Below are positions 50,953 to 60,241 of a DNA stretch of 64,000 nt, in pieces; position 1 is the first letter of the stretch, and every line of letters starts with the position of its first letter. The notes under the pieces were generated by a model. The model worked only from the letters and a program-made list of their open reading frames with translations. It ran no database searches and was not told the DNA's origin. Origin of the DNA: Methanomicrobiales archaeon (GTDB taxonomy: Archaea > Halobacteriota > Methanomicrobia > Methanomicrobiales > Methanospirillaceae); contig JANYKQ010000078.1 of assembly GCA_025358115.1 (NCBI GenBank), forward strand, positions 1 to 64,000, in the 5' to 3' direction. A program made the position numbers and the translations under genes.

Positions 50953-50962
50953 CTATATATAG
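50953..50962 (+). promoter_or_regulatory. TATA-box-like element upstream of 51001 gene
   Basis: ctatatatag about 40 nt before ATG. Confidence 0.4.
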
Positions 50963-51000
50963 CAGTTGAATTATATGAGTTTCTAATGCTGAGGCACAAC

Positions 51001-51252
51001 ATGTCAACTACCAAAAAGTTACGTGAAACGTATAATGAGACCCAGCACAAGATCGTCCAGTACCTCAATTCCGGTATAACTTTAGGCAAGCACTATTTCA
51101 AATCGAAATACATTGCCAAAGACCTCGGGTTATCACCCAAAGAGGTAGGAACCAACATGGCGATCCTTGCCGATAACTGCAAGGAACTGGACATCATACG
51201 GTGGAGCTATTCGAACAGCACAACATGGATGGTCACGCCAAGGGCGTGCTAA
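51001..51252 (+). CDS. small archaeal winged-helix-like protein
   Basis: NSGITLGKHYFKSKYIAKDLGLSPKEVGTNMAILAD HTH-like. Confidence 0.7.
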   Translation: MSTTKKLRETYNETQHKIVQYLNSGITLGKHYFKSKYIAKDLGLSPKEVGTNMAILADNCKELDIIRWSYSNSTTWMVTPRAC

Positions 51253-51281
51253 TCCCATCCATTTAGTTTAACTCTTTTATC

Positions 51282-51470
51282 ATGGCGAAAGTTCTGGAGT
51301 TCGAATCTGAGATCGAATTTGTTGCAGATATCAATGACCACAAAGACTGCCTGATGTCACAGGATCCTACGCAGGAGACGCCCAATGCTCTCTGGTACAA
51401 CATAGACATCCCCAAAGGCCATATCTTAAAAGCGGGTGACCGTGTTCGGATCACCGTGGAAAAAATCTAG
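51282..51470 (+). CDS. small hypothetical protein
   Basis: 62-aa ORF with intact start/stop; no recognised family. Confidence 0.5.
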   Translation: MAKVLEFESEIEFVADINDHKDCLMSQDPTQETPNALWYNIDIPKGHILKAGDRVRITVEKI

Positions 51471-51484
51471 TTTTCCCTATTCAA

Positions 51485-51611
51485 TTATCCCTCATTATTC
51501 TTTTCCCCTTTGAGTTTCTTGAACCGGTTTGCTGCGTTAAACGCATCGATGAGCTCCCGTTATTGCAGACGATATGCGGTAGATCTTCACAAAGTTTTTG
51601 AGTTTTGGCAG
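51485..51611 (-). pseudogene. possible frameshifted C-terminal gene remnant
   Basis: reverse strand reads LPKLKNFVKIYRISSAIT then, in another frame, ELIDAFNAANRFKKLKGEKNNEG*. Confidence 0.3.
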
Positions 51612-51724
51612 ATTCCTTTCATCTTAACAGATCCAAAAAAATCATGACACGAACGTTCACCAGGATTTTTTTTAAAAATCCTCTGCAAATCCAAAGCAAA
51701 GGGACATACCGGTGTTTTTTTTTA

Positions 51725-51740
51725 CTGACCGAACGGTCAG
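51725..51740. promoter_or_regulatory. perfect inverted repeat, candidate operator
   Basis: ctgaccg-aa-cggtcag, about 90 nt upstream of the GH57/DUF3536 start. Confidence 0.45.
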
Positions 51741-51832
51741 GAAGATTATTATCTGGTAAAATAGAGATGGGAAGATTAATTTAAAAAATAAACACAGGTG
51801 CCGGGTAAATTTTTTTAAAAGGGGATGAAACC

Positions 51833-54337
51833 ATGAGTCGTAATATCTGTATACATGGCCATTTTTATCAGCCGCCCCGTGAGAATCCCTGGCTTGAGGA
51901 AGTTGAGACAGAGGATTCTGCATATCCGTTTCATGACTGGAATGAACGCATTACTGCAGAATGCTATGCACCCAATGCAGCCTCCCGTATTCTGGATTCG
52001 GACAGGAAGATCATTGATATTGTCAACAACTATACCAAGATCAGTTTCAATTTCGGGCCCACACTCCTGACCTGGCTGGAACAGAACAAAAATGATGTGT
52101 ACCTGGCGATCCTTGAAGCCGATAAAGAGAGTATAAAACGGTTCTCCGGGCATGGTTCTGCCATCGCCCAAGTGTACAACCATATTATCATGCCCCTTGC
52201 AAACAGCAGGGATAAGCGTACCCAGATCATCTGGGGAATCAGGGATTTCACCCATCGGTTCGGGCGGGAACCTGAAGGGATGTGGCTGCCCGAGACAGCA
52301 GTTGACGTAGAAACTCTCGAGATTCTTGCAGAACTGAAGATCCGGTTTACCATCCTCTCCCCAAAACAAGCCCGTCGCATTAAGCCGGTCAACAGCATCC
52401 AGTGGACCGACGTGAGCCGGGGGAGCATTGACAGTTCGATGCCATATCTCTGCCAGTTACCTTCCGGCGAGTCGATAGCGATCTTTTTTTACGATGAGGG
52501 CATTTCACAGGAACTTGCCTTTAGCAATCTTTTGGAAAACGGTGAAGTGTATGCCAACCGGATGATTCGCTATTTTGCCCAGTACCAGAAACAGTCCGGG
52601 CTTTTATCGGTTGCCTCCGATGGAGAGACCTATGGGCATCACCACAGGTTTGGCGATATGGCACTAGCCTATGCCCTCTACCTTATAGAATCCAAAAACC
52701 TGGCACAGATCACCATTTATGGAGAATATCTGAGTAGCAATCCCCCTACTCATCAGGTAGAGATCATTGAAAATACGTCATGGAGCTGCACACACGGGGT
52801 CGAACGCTGGAGAGAAGACTGTGGCTGCTGTACCACAGGTTCCATTGTCCAGATGACCGTATCCAATCCATTCGCTCATTCCGCAGCAAAGGAGGTATTA
52901 ACCGGTGCGAAAAGTTGTTCCCTGGTGTCACGCCAGAAATGGCGATCTCCCCTGAGAAAAGCCATGGACTGGCTCCGCCAGACACTCATCTCTCTCTTTG
53001 ATGATCGGATGAGCCAGTACGTAACCGATCCCTGGCAGGTCCGGGATGAATATATCGATATAATTCTGGACCGTTCTCTCCTTAACATTGAAAAGTTCTT
53101 CTCAAAACACGCGATTCGTACCCTTTCCGACAAAGAGAGGGTCGAAGTACTCAAGCTGCTCGAGATACAAAGAAACGGGATGCTCATGTATACGAGCTGC
53201 GGGTGGTTTTTTGACGACATATCCGGTATAGAATCGGTCCAGGTTCTGCGGTATGCCTGCCGTGCAATGCAGCTTGTACGGGAAGTTGCCGGTGTTGATC
53301 CTGAACCGGATTTCATCTATATCCTGAAAAATGCCCCCAGTAATGTACCGGAATACAAGGATGGGGCACAGGTTTACCGGAATTTTGTCCAGACATCGGT
53401 TGTTGATCTTTCACGGGTAGGTTTTCACTATGCATTATCGTCATTAATTGTTGATTCTCCTGAAAAGATCCGGATAAAAAATTATACCCTGAAAAATGTG
53501 GAATATCATAAGACAGAAGCCGGTGAGCTCAAACTGGCAGTTGGAAAAGTCTTTTTGTATTCCGACATCACCTGGGAAGAAAATACCCTGATGTTTGCCG
53601 TCCTTCACCTGGGAAACCATAATTTCATGGGGGGGGCTACAGAATTTACTGATGAGAAGAGATATTTTGCCATGCGGAATGAATTGCAGGATGGTTTTTC
53701 CAAAAGTGACATCCCCCGGATGATTCTGAGCCTTGAGAACCATTTTGGCAGTCATTTCTATTCACTCTGGGACCTGTTCCGTGACGGGCAGCGAAAAGTA
53801 TTGTACTCAATTCTTGACACCACACTTGCGGATATGGAATCCGCATTCAGGCATATCTACAACCAGTTTTTACCCCTTCTCCATGCAATGAAAGAGATGC
53901 AGATCCCCCCCCCGAAGGTACTCGAGGATCCGGTATGGTATATCATCAATCTCGATCTGAAAAAAGTCCTGTCCAATGGGAATCTCGATACCCGGCGACT
54001 TGCAGCCCTGGTTGGTGAAATGACCCGGGGAAAATTCGAGCCGGATACTGATACCCTGAATTTTACTGCAAGTCATGCAATAACCAACCTCATGCAGCGT
54101 CTTTTTGAGAACCCGGACGATCTCGTCCTCATGGAAAAGATCGTAACAGTATTCAGAGTGTTGTCCCCGCTCTCACTGGTGTACAATCTTTGGGAGTGCC
54201 AGAACGATTATTTCCACATTGGCCAGAAAAATGCAATGGTCATGCAGGCACTATCCAAAACGGGAGATACCCATGCACGAGAATGGACCCGGCTGTTTGA
54301 GGAAATGGGAGGATACCTGGGAGTGAAATTCTCATGA
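51833..54337 (+). CDS. GH57-family protein with DUF3536-type C-terminal region
   Basis: ICIHGHFYQPPRENPW, EGMWLPETAVD, SVASDGETYGHHHRFGDMAL. Confidence 0.9.
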   Translation: MSRNICIHGHFYQPPRENPWLEEVETEDSAYPFHDWNERITAECYAPNAASRILDSDRKIIDIVNNYTKISFNFGPTLLTWLEQNKNDVYLAILEADKESIKRFSGHGSAIAQVYNHIIMPLANSRDKRTQIIWGIRDFTHRFGREPEGMWLPETAVDVETLEILAELKIRFTILSPKQARRIKPVNSIQWTDVSRGSIDSSMPYLCQLPSGESIAIFFYDEGISQELAFSNLLENGEVYANRMIRYFAQYQKQSGLLSVASDGETYGHHHRFGDMALAYALYLIESKNLAQITIYGEYLSSNPPTHQVEIIENTSWSCTHGVERWREDCGCCTTGSIVQMTVSNPFAHSAAKEVLTGAKSCSLVSRQKWRSPLRKAMDWLRQTLISLFDDRMSQYVTDPWQVRDEYIDIILDRSLLNIEKFFSKHAIRTLSDKERVEVLKLLEIQRNGMLMYTSCGWFFDDISGIESVQVLRYACRAMQLVREVAGVDPEPDFIYILKNAPSNVPEYKDGAQVYRNFVQTSVVDLSRVGFHYALSSLIVDSPEKIRIKNYTLKNVEYHKTEAGELKLAVGKVFLYSDITWEENTLMFAVLHLGNHNFMGGATEFTDEKRYFAMRNELQDGFSKSDIPRMILSLENHFGSHFYSLWDLFRDGQRKVLYSILDTTLADMESAFRHIYNQFLPLLHAMKEMQIPPPKVLEDPVWYIINLDLKKVLSNGNLDTRRLAALVGEMTRGKFEPDTDTLNFTASHAITNLMQRLFENPDDLVLMEKIVTVFRVLSPLSLVYNLWECQNDYFHIGQKNAMVMQALSKTGDTHAREWTRLFEEMGGYLGVKFS

Positions 54338-54435
54338 TATGCAGTGGAGGACAGGCAACGGCAGCACCTTGCGATGCGCATGACATTTCTGTATACTTAT
54401 CCGGAACAACCGGAAATACAATGGGGGACTAAAGT

Positions 54436-55953
54436 GTGAAACAGAGAGGAAGCGGAATCCTGTTACCAGTCACGTCTCTTTTTTCCGGATATGGTATCGG
54501 AGATCTCGGACCATCGGCCTGCCGGTTCGTGGATTTCCTGTCTGATGCAGAACAAAGTTACTGGCAGATCCTTCCCTTAAATCCCACCAGCCAGGACTAT
54601 GATAATTCACCGTATCACAGTATATCTGCCTTTGCGTTTAACACCAACCTCATAAGCCCCGACAGCCTGGTGCAGGACCGTTTTTTAAAAGCGTCCGATA
54701 TTCCTGCAATGCCAGAATTCCCCCGTGGCAGAGTAGATTATCCTGCGGTGATCCCGTTCAAGGAACAAATTTTGTCCCTTGCCTTCGACAGGTTCCAGAA
54801 GGACAAAACCGGTCTTGCCGGATATAACGAATTCTGCAGGAATAATGCCTGGTGGCTTGAGGATTTTGCACTCTTTATCTCGTTACACCGGCACTATAAG
54901 GGCAACTGCTGGAACACATGGCCCGAAGAGATAAAATATCGTAAACCCGCTGCACTGGATACGATGCGACAGCGGCTAAAAACAATGATCGATAAGGAAA
55001 AATTTCTCCAGTATATTTTTTTCCAGCAGTGGAAGAGGTTGAAAACCTACTCCCAAAAAAAAGGGATCTGCCTGATCGGGGATATCCCGATTTACGTTAA
55101 TTACGACAGTGCCGATGTATGGACACACCCGTCATTGTTCCGGCTTGATGACCAGCTCCGGCCTCTCGTTATCGCCGGGGTACCCCCGGATTATTTCAGC
55201 AAGACAGGACAACTCTGGAAAAACCCGCTCTTCTGCTGGGAAGAGCATGAAAAAGATGGATTTTCCTGGTGGATAAAGCGGGTTGAGCATAACCTGTCCT
55301 TGTTTGATTATTCAAGAATCGATCATTTCCGGGGATTGGTTGCATACTGGGAAGTGGGAGCTGGTGAAATAAACGCAATTAACGGGAGATGGGTCCCGGC
55401 ACCGGGTGAGAAATTATTAACGCTGATGAAAAAACAGTTTATTGATCTTCCCCTTATTGCAGAAGACCTTGGAATTATTACCCCGGATGTTTCGTTGCTT
55501 ATCAACAGGTTCAGTCTTCCGGGCATGAGGGTGCTTCTCTTTGCGTTTACCGATGATCCTTCGACAAGTCCCCATGCACCTCATAACCTGATACGAAACT
55601 GCATCCTCTATACCGGTACGCACGACAATGCTACCAGCCGGGGCTGGCTTGAATCGGATGCTACACCGGAAGAGAGACTGAACCTTGTGAGGTACATTGG
55701 CCGGGATATCCCCCCGGAACAATTACCTGCAGAACTGATCCGGCTTGCCATGATGTCGGTTGCAGATACCGTGATCATTCCCATGCAGGATATTCTCAGC
55801 CTTGGAGATACAGCCCGGATGAACCGGCCCGGGACTGATACGGGTAACTGGAGATGGCAGATGGAGAAAGGTCAGACGGATCCTGTTGTGACCCGGGAGC
55901 TTGCCGGTATGACACGGATTTTTGGGAGAAGCTCCCGTAAAAAAACCGAGTGA
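54436..55953 (+). CDS. malQ: 4-alpha-glucanotransferase (GH77)
   Basis: SYWQILPLNPT, SPYHSISAFAFN, GDIPIYVNYDSADVW, RIDHFRGLVAYW, IAEDLGIITPDV, YTGTHDNATSRGW. Confidence 0.95.
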   Translation: MKQRGSGILLPVTSLFSGYGIGDLGPSACRFVDFLSDAEQSYWQILPLNPTSQDYDNSPYHSISAFAFNTNLISPDSLVQDRFLKASDIPAMPEFPRGRVDYPAVIPFKEQILSLAFDRFQKDKTGLAGYNEFCRNNAWWLEDFALFISLHRHYKGNCWNTWPEEIKYRKPAALDTMRQRLKTMIDKEKFLQYIFFQQWKRLKTYSQKKGICLIGDIPIYVNYDSADVWTHPSLFRLDDQLRPLVIAGVPPDYFSKTGQLWKNPLFCWEEHEKDGFSWWIKRVEHNLSLFDYSRIDHFRGLVAYWEVGAGEINAINGRWVPAPGEKLLTLMKKQFIDLPLIAEDLGIITPDVSLLINRFSLPGMRVLLFAFTDDPSTSPHAPHNLIRNCILYTGTHDNATSRGWLESDATPEERLNLVRYIGRDIPPEQLPAELIRLAMMSVADTVIIPMQDILSLGDTARMNRPGTDTGNWRWQMEKGQTDPVVTRELAGMTRIFGRSSRKKTE

Positions 55954-55959
55954 AAGAAT

Positions 55960-56718
55960 TTACGGATAAAGGTCCCGGAATAATGATTCAAATTTTTCGG
56001 GACAATTGAGGAATTCGAGGACCGGGGCCCGTTTTTCAATAAGATTGTAGAGAGGGTCGGGGATGGCATCCTTAACATCCACAAGACGCTGGGCTTTAAC
56101 GAGACGGAGCTGCGCCGGATGCCGGTAGGTCGGGTTCTTCACAAAACCTTCTTTTATCCACTCGAAATACGCGGCTCCGTTCTGCGCTTCATAGCCGTGA
56201 TAGTTGCTGGCAAAACGCGAGGAGACAATATTTGCCATCTGGAGGACCTTCGAACGGGTCGGGTTGATGGTCACATGCCCATATCCCGGAGGAACCACAA
56301 CGACATCGCCGGCTGATGCCGCTATCAAAACGATATCGGAACAATCCTTGTTCTGGATCAGGTAATGTGCCTCACCGGCAAGGACTTCATAGATCTCCGG
56401 GTAACCGGTACCGGATGGATCAGCGGGGTGATAATGCCCTTTAGTCTTATTGTACTCCCCGCAGAGTTCACGCGGGAGGATTACGGTGATATCGAACCGC
56501 AGGTGTTGTGCGGCAAGCCAGCTGCGGTCTTCCGAGGAACGGGCGACATCCCGGTACATGTAATAGACCGGTCCGGTGCAGGTACACCCGGGGTTTGCCA
56601 GGACTCCCTTAAGGTCTTCAGCGGTCCTGACCGCAGGCTCCGGGAGAGATCCCTTCCAGCAGACAGAAAACGCAGGACTGGAGGACTGGTTTGTTTGAGG
56701 ATACAGGTTTTTATTCAT
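55960..56718 (-). CDS. cupin-type glucose-6-phosphate isomerase, copy 2
   Basis: GEYNKTKGHYHPADPSGTGYPEIYEVLAGEAHYLIQ; closely resembles 19152-19955. Confidence 0.9.
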   Translation of the reverse strand: MNKNLYPQTNQSSSPAFSVCWKGSLPEPAVRTAEDLKGVLANPGCTCTGPVYYMYRDVARSSEDRSWLAAQHLRFDITVILPRELCGEYNKTKGHYHPADPSGTGYPEIYEVLAGEAHYLIQNKDCSDIVLIAASAGDVVVVPPGYGHVTINPTRSKVLQMANIVSSRFASNYHGYEAQNGAAYFEWIKEGFVKNPTYRHPAQLRLVKAQRLVDVKDAIPDPLYNLIEKRAPVLEFLNCPEKFESLFRDLYP

Positions 56719-57755
56719 TTTCGACCCCCGATAACGGTCATGGCCAGTTCATAGAAATCATCATCTACAGTTTTTAGCTGGTTGACCGCAGACTCCAGGG
56801 GAATGCTGGTGATCCGGTTTCCCTGCAGGGCAACCATCTTCCCGAAATCCCCGGAATACACGAGCTGGACGGCTGCAACACCAAACCGGGTGGCAAGAAT
56901 TCGATCATACGCAGTGGGCGATCCGCCCCGCTGGACATGCCCGAGAATGGTGACACGAGTCTCGATACCAAGGCGGCGCTCGAGTTCCTTTCCCAAAATA
57001 TTTCCCACTCCCACAAACTTCTCGTGACCGCATTCATCCCGTTCGTTCTCCGGAACGGAAGACAGGCCCATATCTTTTTCATGAGCACCTTCAGCGATCA
57101 CAACGATGGAGAATTTCTTCCCTGCATCGTACCGGTCCTTTAATTTTTTACAGACCCCCTCCATGGTAAAGTGGACTTCCGGGATCAGGATCTCGTCAGC
57201 TCCTCCGGCGATACCTGCCATGACCGCGATCCAGCCGACGTTGCGCCCCATCACCTCTACTACGATAATCCGGTGATGCGACTCAGCGGTAGTATGGAGC
57301 CGGTCGATAGCTTCGGTTACCGTAGAAACAGCGGTATCAAATCCGAATGTCATATCGGTTCCGCAGATGTCATTGTCTATGGTTTTGGGAATGCCCACAA
57401 CAGAGATTCCCTGCTTTGCCACATCGCGGGCTGCAGAAAGGGTCCCGTCACCGCCAATGACTACCAGCGCATGAATACCGAATTTTTTAATATTGGCTTT
57501 GATCTTCTGGAAATCGGAGGGATTTTTCAGCGGGTTTGTGCGGGAGGTACCAAGTATTGTTCCTCCCTTGGGCAGGATACCTGATACCGAGAAATCGGTG
57601 AGTGGTTCAACATCGCCATCAATAAGACCCTGCCAACCGTTCCGGATACCAAGGGTCCCAAAATCATATTTTATCCCGGCTCTCTCGACAGCCCGTATCA
57701 CTGCATTCAGCCCGGGGCAGTCACCTCCCCCGGTCAGGACACCAATTGTTTTCAT
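56715..57755 (-). CDS. 6-phosphofructokinase, PFK-A family
   Basis: LTGGGDCPGLNAVIRAV, IGGDGTLSAARD, GIPKTIDNDICGTDMTFGFDTA, MGRNVGWIA, GHVQRGGSPTAYDR. Confidence 0.93.
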   Translation of the reverse strand: MKTIGVLTGGGDCPGLNAVIRAVERAGIKYDFGTLGIRNGWQGLIDGDVEPLTDFSVSGILPKGGTILGTSRTNPLKNPSDFQKIKANIKKFGIHALVVIGGDGTLSAARDVAKQGISVVGIPKTIDNDICGTDMTFGFDTAVSTVTEAIDRLHTTAESHHRIIVVEVMGRNVGWIAVMAGIAGGADEILIPEVHFTMEGVCKKLKDRYDAGKKFSIVVIAEGAHEKDMGLSSVPENERDECGHEKFVGVGNILGKELERRLGIETRVTILGHVQRGGSPTAYDRILATRFGVAAVQLVYSGDFGKMVALQGNRITSIPLESAVNQLKTVDDDFYELAMTVIGGRK

Positions 57756-57929
57756 ACCATCCAAACTCCTGAAATCTGGGTCCCCTGCCCAAGAATACCT
57801 GCACAATGATCGAACTGCACATTACACGGGATACTGAGAGGTTTATCGGTTTTCATGGAACAGCTCCTACACTTTCCTTCTCATTCACAGGTTATGGTCT
57901 TTTTGCATGGGAAATCGTTATGAATGACA

Positions 57930-58892
57930 TTATCTGAAGGTCTCCATGAAGATCCTGCGGTGGATAATACGCCAGCAGAGAATCAGCTGAGCAAGATCCC
58001 CGGCCGTCACGTAGTTCCGGTGTTTGAAGATGGAGATGGGGTGAACCTGGGTCTGCTTTTCGATGCTGCGCTCAAGTTTTTTTACCACATGCTCGCTAAG
58101 TTCCCCATCAATTATCAGCTCGCCCATCTTGTGGCCACTCTGTTGACAGGTCACAAACTCCAGTGAGAAGTTACGTTCAGATAACGAGAGAAGGGAGTAC
58201 AAATCTAATGAGAGATCGATATTTTCGATTCTCTGTTTCATCCGGTTCTGGGAGAGGGTGACCTTGTACACATTCTGCTCTTTGCCTAATTCCGGTCCGT
58301 ACCGGGAATAATCGATACCAATCACGGCATCAGCGAACTCTTTCTGGGGAGCAATGTAGCGTTCATAGTCCGGTTCGCGTTCAGCGATCTCCTCCAAAAC
58401 TGCCTTCCGGGAATATCCCCGCTTGTTTACATCCCGCCGGATCTTCCAGTCATATTTTACCCGGTTTGCCGGATCCACAAACAGGGAAAAATCAAGGTTT
58501 TTCCGCAGCGTGGGAGTGAACAGCGTGTGTAACCCTTCCAATATGAGGATCTTCTTTGGCTGGAAAACAGACGGGGGATCAAATTTGCCGGTCGAATGAT
58601 TGTAAGACGGTTTTACGATCGGGATTCCGCGTTTGAGTAAGAAAAGATCCTGCTCGAGCCGGTCGATACAGTTTGCCTCCGGATTTAATGCAGTGATTCC
58701 CCGCTCCCGACGCCCATCCCGGTCCAGGCTGTGATAATCGTCAAGCGTGATGGTTGAGACCAGATTATTGCCAAAAATACTCCGTATACCCTGGGTGAAC
58801 GTACTCTTCCCCGAACCGCTGTCCCCGGCAACCCCAAGGGTAAAGATATACGGGGATGCTGCGATCGTATCAATAAAATTCTTGTGACGCAT
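57930..58892 (-). CDS. phosphoribulokinase/uridine kinase-family kinase (archaeal PRK-like)
   Basis: LGVAGDSGSGKSTFTQGI, ITLDDYHSLDR, KPSYNHSTGKFDPP, LILEGLHTLF. Confidence 0.88.
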   Translation of the reverse strand: MRHKNFIDTIAASPYIFTLGVAGDSGSGKSTFTQGIRSIFGNNLVSTITLDDYHSLDRDGRRERGITALNPEANCIDRLEQDLFLLKRGIPIVKPSYNHSTGKFDPPSVFQPKKILILEGLHTLFTPTLRKNLDFSLFVDPANRVKYDWKIRRDVNKRGYSRKAVLEEIAEREPDYERYIAPQKEFADAVIGIDYSRYGPELGKEQNVYKVTLSQNRMKQRIENIDLSLDLYSLLSLSERNFSLEFVTCQQSGHKMGELIIDGELSEHVVKKLERSIEKQTQVHPISIFKHRNYVTAGDLAQLILCWRIIHRRIFMETFR

Positions 58893-59098
58893 GGGTATTT
58901 TCTCTATGATGATGGCATCAGGTAAAAACCATCCTGCATTTCGTCAGATTTCCGGAATGCCCCGGATAGTGCCGGGGCACAAACCGGACCCGTAAGGAGC
59001 AGGACATAAAACCTGAATTTAATAAGGAATATGCTTTAGCAGATAATGACGCAGGTTCTGGTGTGAACAGGGAAAACATAACAGGGTTATCCCATTAT

Positions 59099-60241
59099 TT
59101 ATGAAACAATACGTGCATAGGTGTCGGTCAGGTCCTTTACTATCGGACCCCAGAGAAAGATCCGATCCACTTTCTTTCTCCCCCGTTTTCCCATCGCTTC
59201 CGCATTCCAGGGCTCATCGATCAGGCTGGTGATACCATCGGCAATGGATGCCGGGTTCACTTCAACTTTTATACCATTTACAAACGCATCGATATTCTCG
59301 GATAGTCCGCCGACATTGCAGGCTACAACGCATTTTTCAGCACTCCATGCCTCGAGAAGCACGAGACCGAACGGCTCATTGCGGCTGGGGATAACAACAA
59401 TATCAGCAGCATTCAGTATGCGGATATACTCTGAATCAGGTATATAGCCCAAAAAGTTAACGGGTAAATCTTTTGCCTGTTCCTGCAGGAGCTGCCGCAT
59501 ACCCCCATCTCCGGCAACAATTACTTTTGCATCCCAGCGATACTGGCAGACTTTACGTATTGCATCTATGAATAAGTCCGGCCCTTTCTGGAAGACAAGC
59601 CTGCCAACAAACAGGACCAGCGGGGCGTAAGGATGGATCCCATATGCCTTTTTCACTTCACCCGGGTCAATATTTGCGTGGTATTCACGCGGGACAACCC
59701 CGTTTGGGATAACATCGCATTTACTGTCAGGAATATTGTATAACTGCATCACTTCTTTTTTAAGCGTTGCTGATACGGTAGTTACGCGTTTTGCAATTAG
59801 TCCGCCGTACCATTCCTTTCCGGAGATTTCCTTAAACTCCCACCAGTCACCGGACTGGTTACCATTCCTGCCATATTCCGTTGAATGATACGTGAGAATA
59901 GTGTTCCGGTCCTGCAGGTAATGAAGTGCCTGGACAACGTGCCAGTCGTGGAAGTGAAGGATGTCAAACCGGTGGGGTGTATCATATTTCCTGAACTGTT
60001 CCACCATTGTCCTGCTCATGGCATCACAATAATCTACAATATTTTCCCCTGCTGGATGGCAATAGTGGTAATTGACACCATTCACCATCTGATCGGGGAT
60101 CATACCCCGGGTAAAAAAATGCACTTCATGCTGCTGTTTCACTAATGTTTCTGCAAGATTGGTTGCAGCATTGGCAAGTCCGCCAACCCGTTCTGCGTAC
60201 ATCGATTCCCAGCAGAAGAAGGCTATCTTAAATGACTCCAT
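59099..60241 (-). CDS. GT4-family glycosyltransferase (glycogen synthase-like), copy 2
   Basis: AFFCWESMYAERVGGLANAATNLAETL, VGRLVFQKGPDL, PSRNEPFGLVLLEAWSAEKCVVACNVGGLSE. Confidence 0.92.
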   Translation of the reverse strand: MESFKIAFFCWESMYAERVGGLANAATNLAETLVKQQHEVHFFTRGMIPDQMVNGVNYHYCHPAGENIVDYCDAMSRTMVEQFRKYDTPHRFDILHFHDWHVVQALHYLQDRNTILTYHSTEYGRNGNQSGDWWEFKEISGKEWYGGLIAKRVTTVSATLKKEVMQLYNIPDSKCDVIPNGVVPREYHANIDPGEVKKAYGIHPYAPLVLFVGRLVFQKGPDLFIDAIRKVCQYRWDAKVIVAGDGGMRQLLQEQAKDLPVNFLGYIPDSEYIRILNAADIVVIPSRNEPFGLVLLEAWSAEKCVVACNVGGLSENIDAFVNGIKVEVNPASIADGITSLIDEPWNAEAMGKRGRKKVDRIFLWGPIVKDLTDTYARIVS

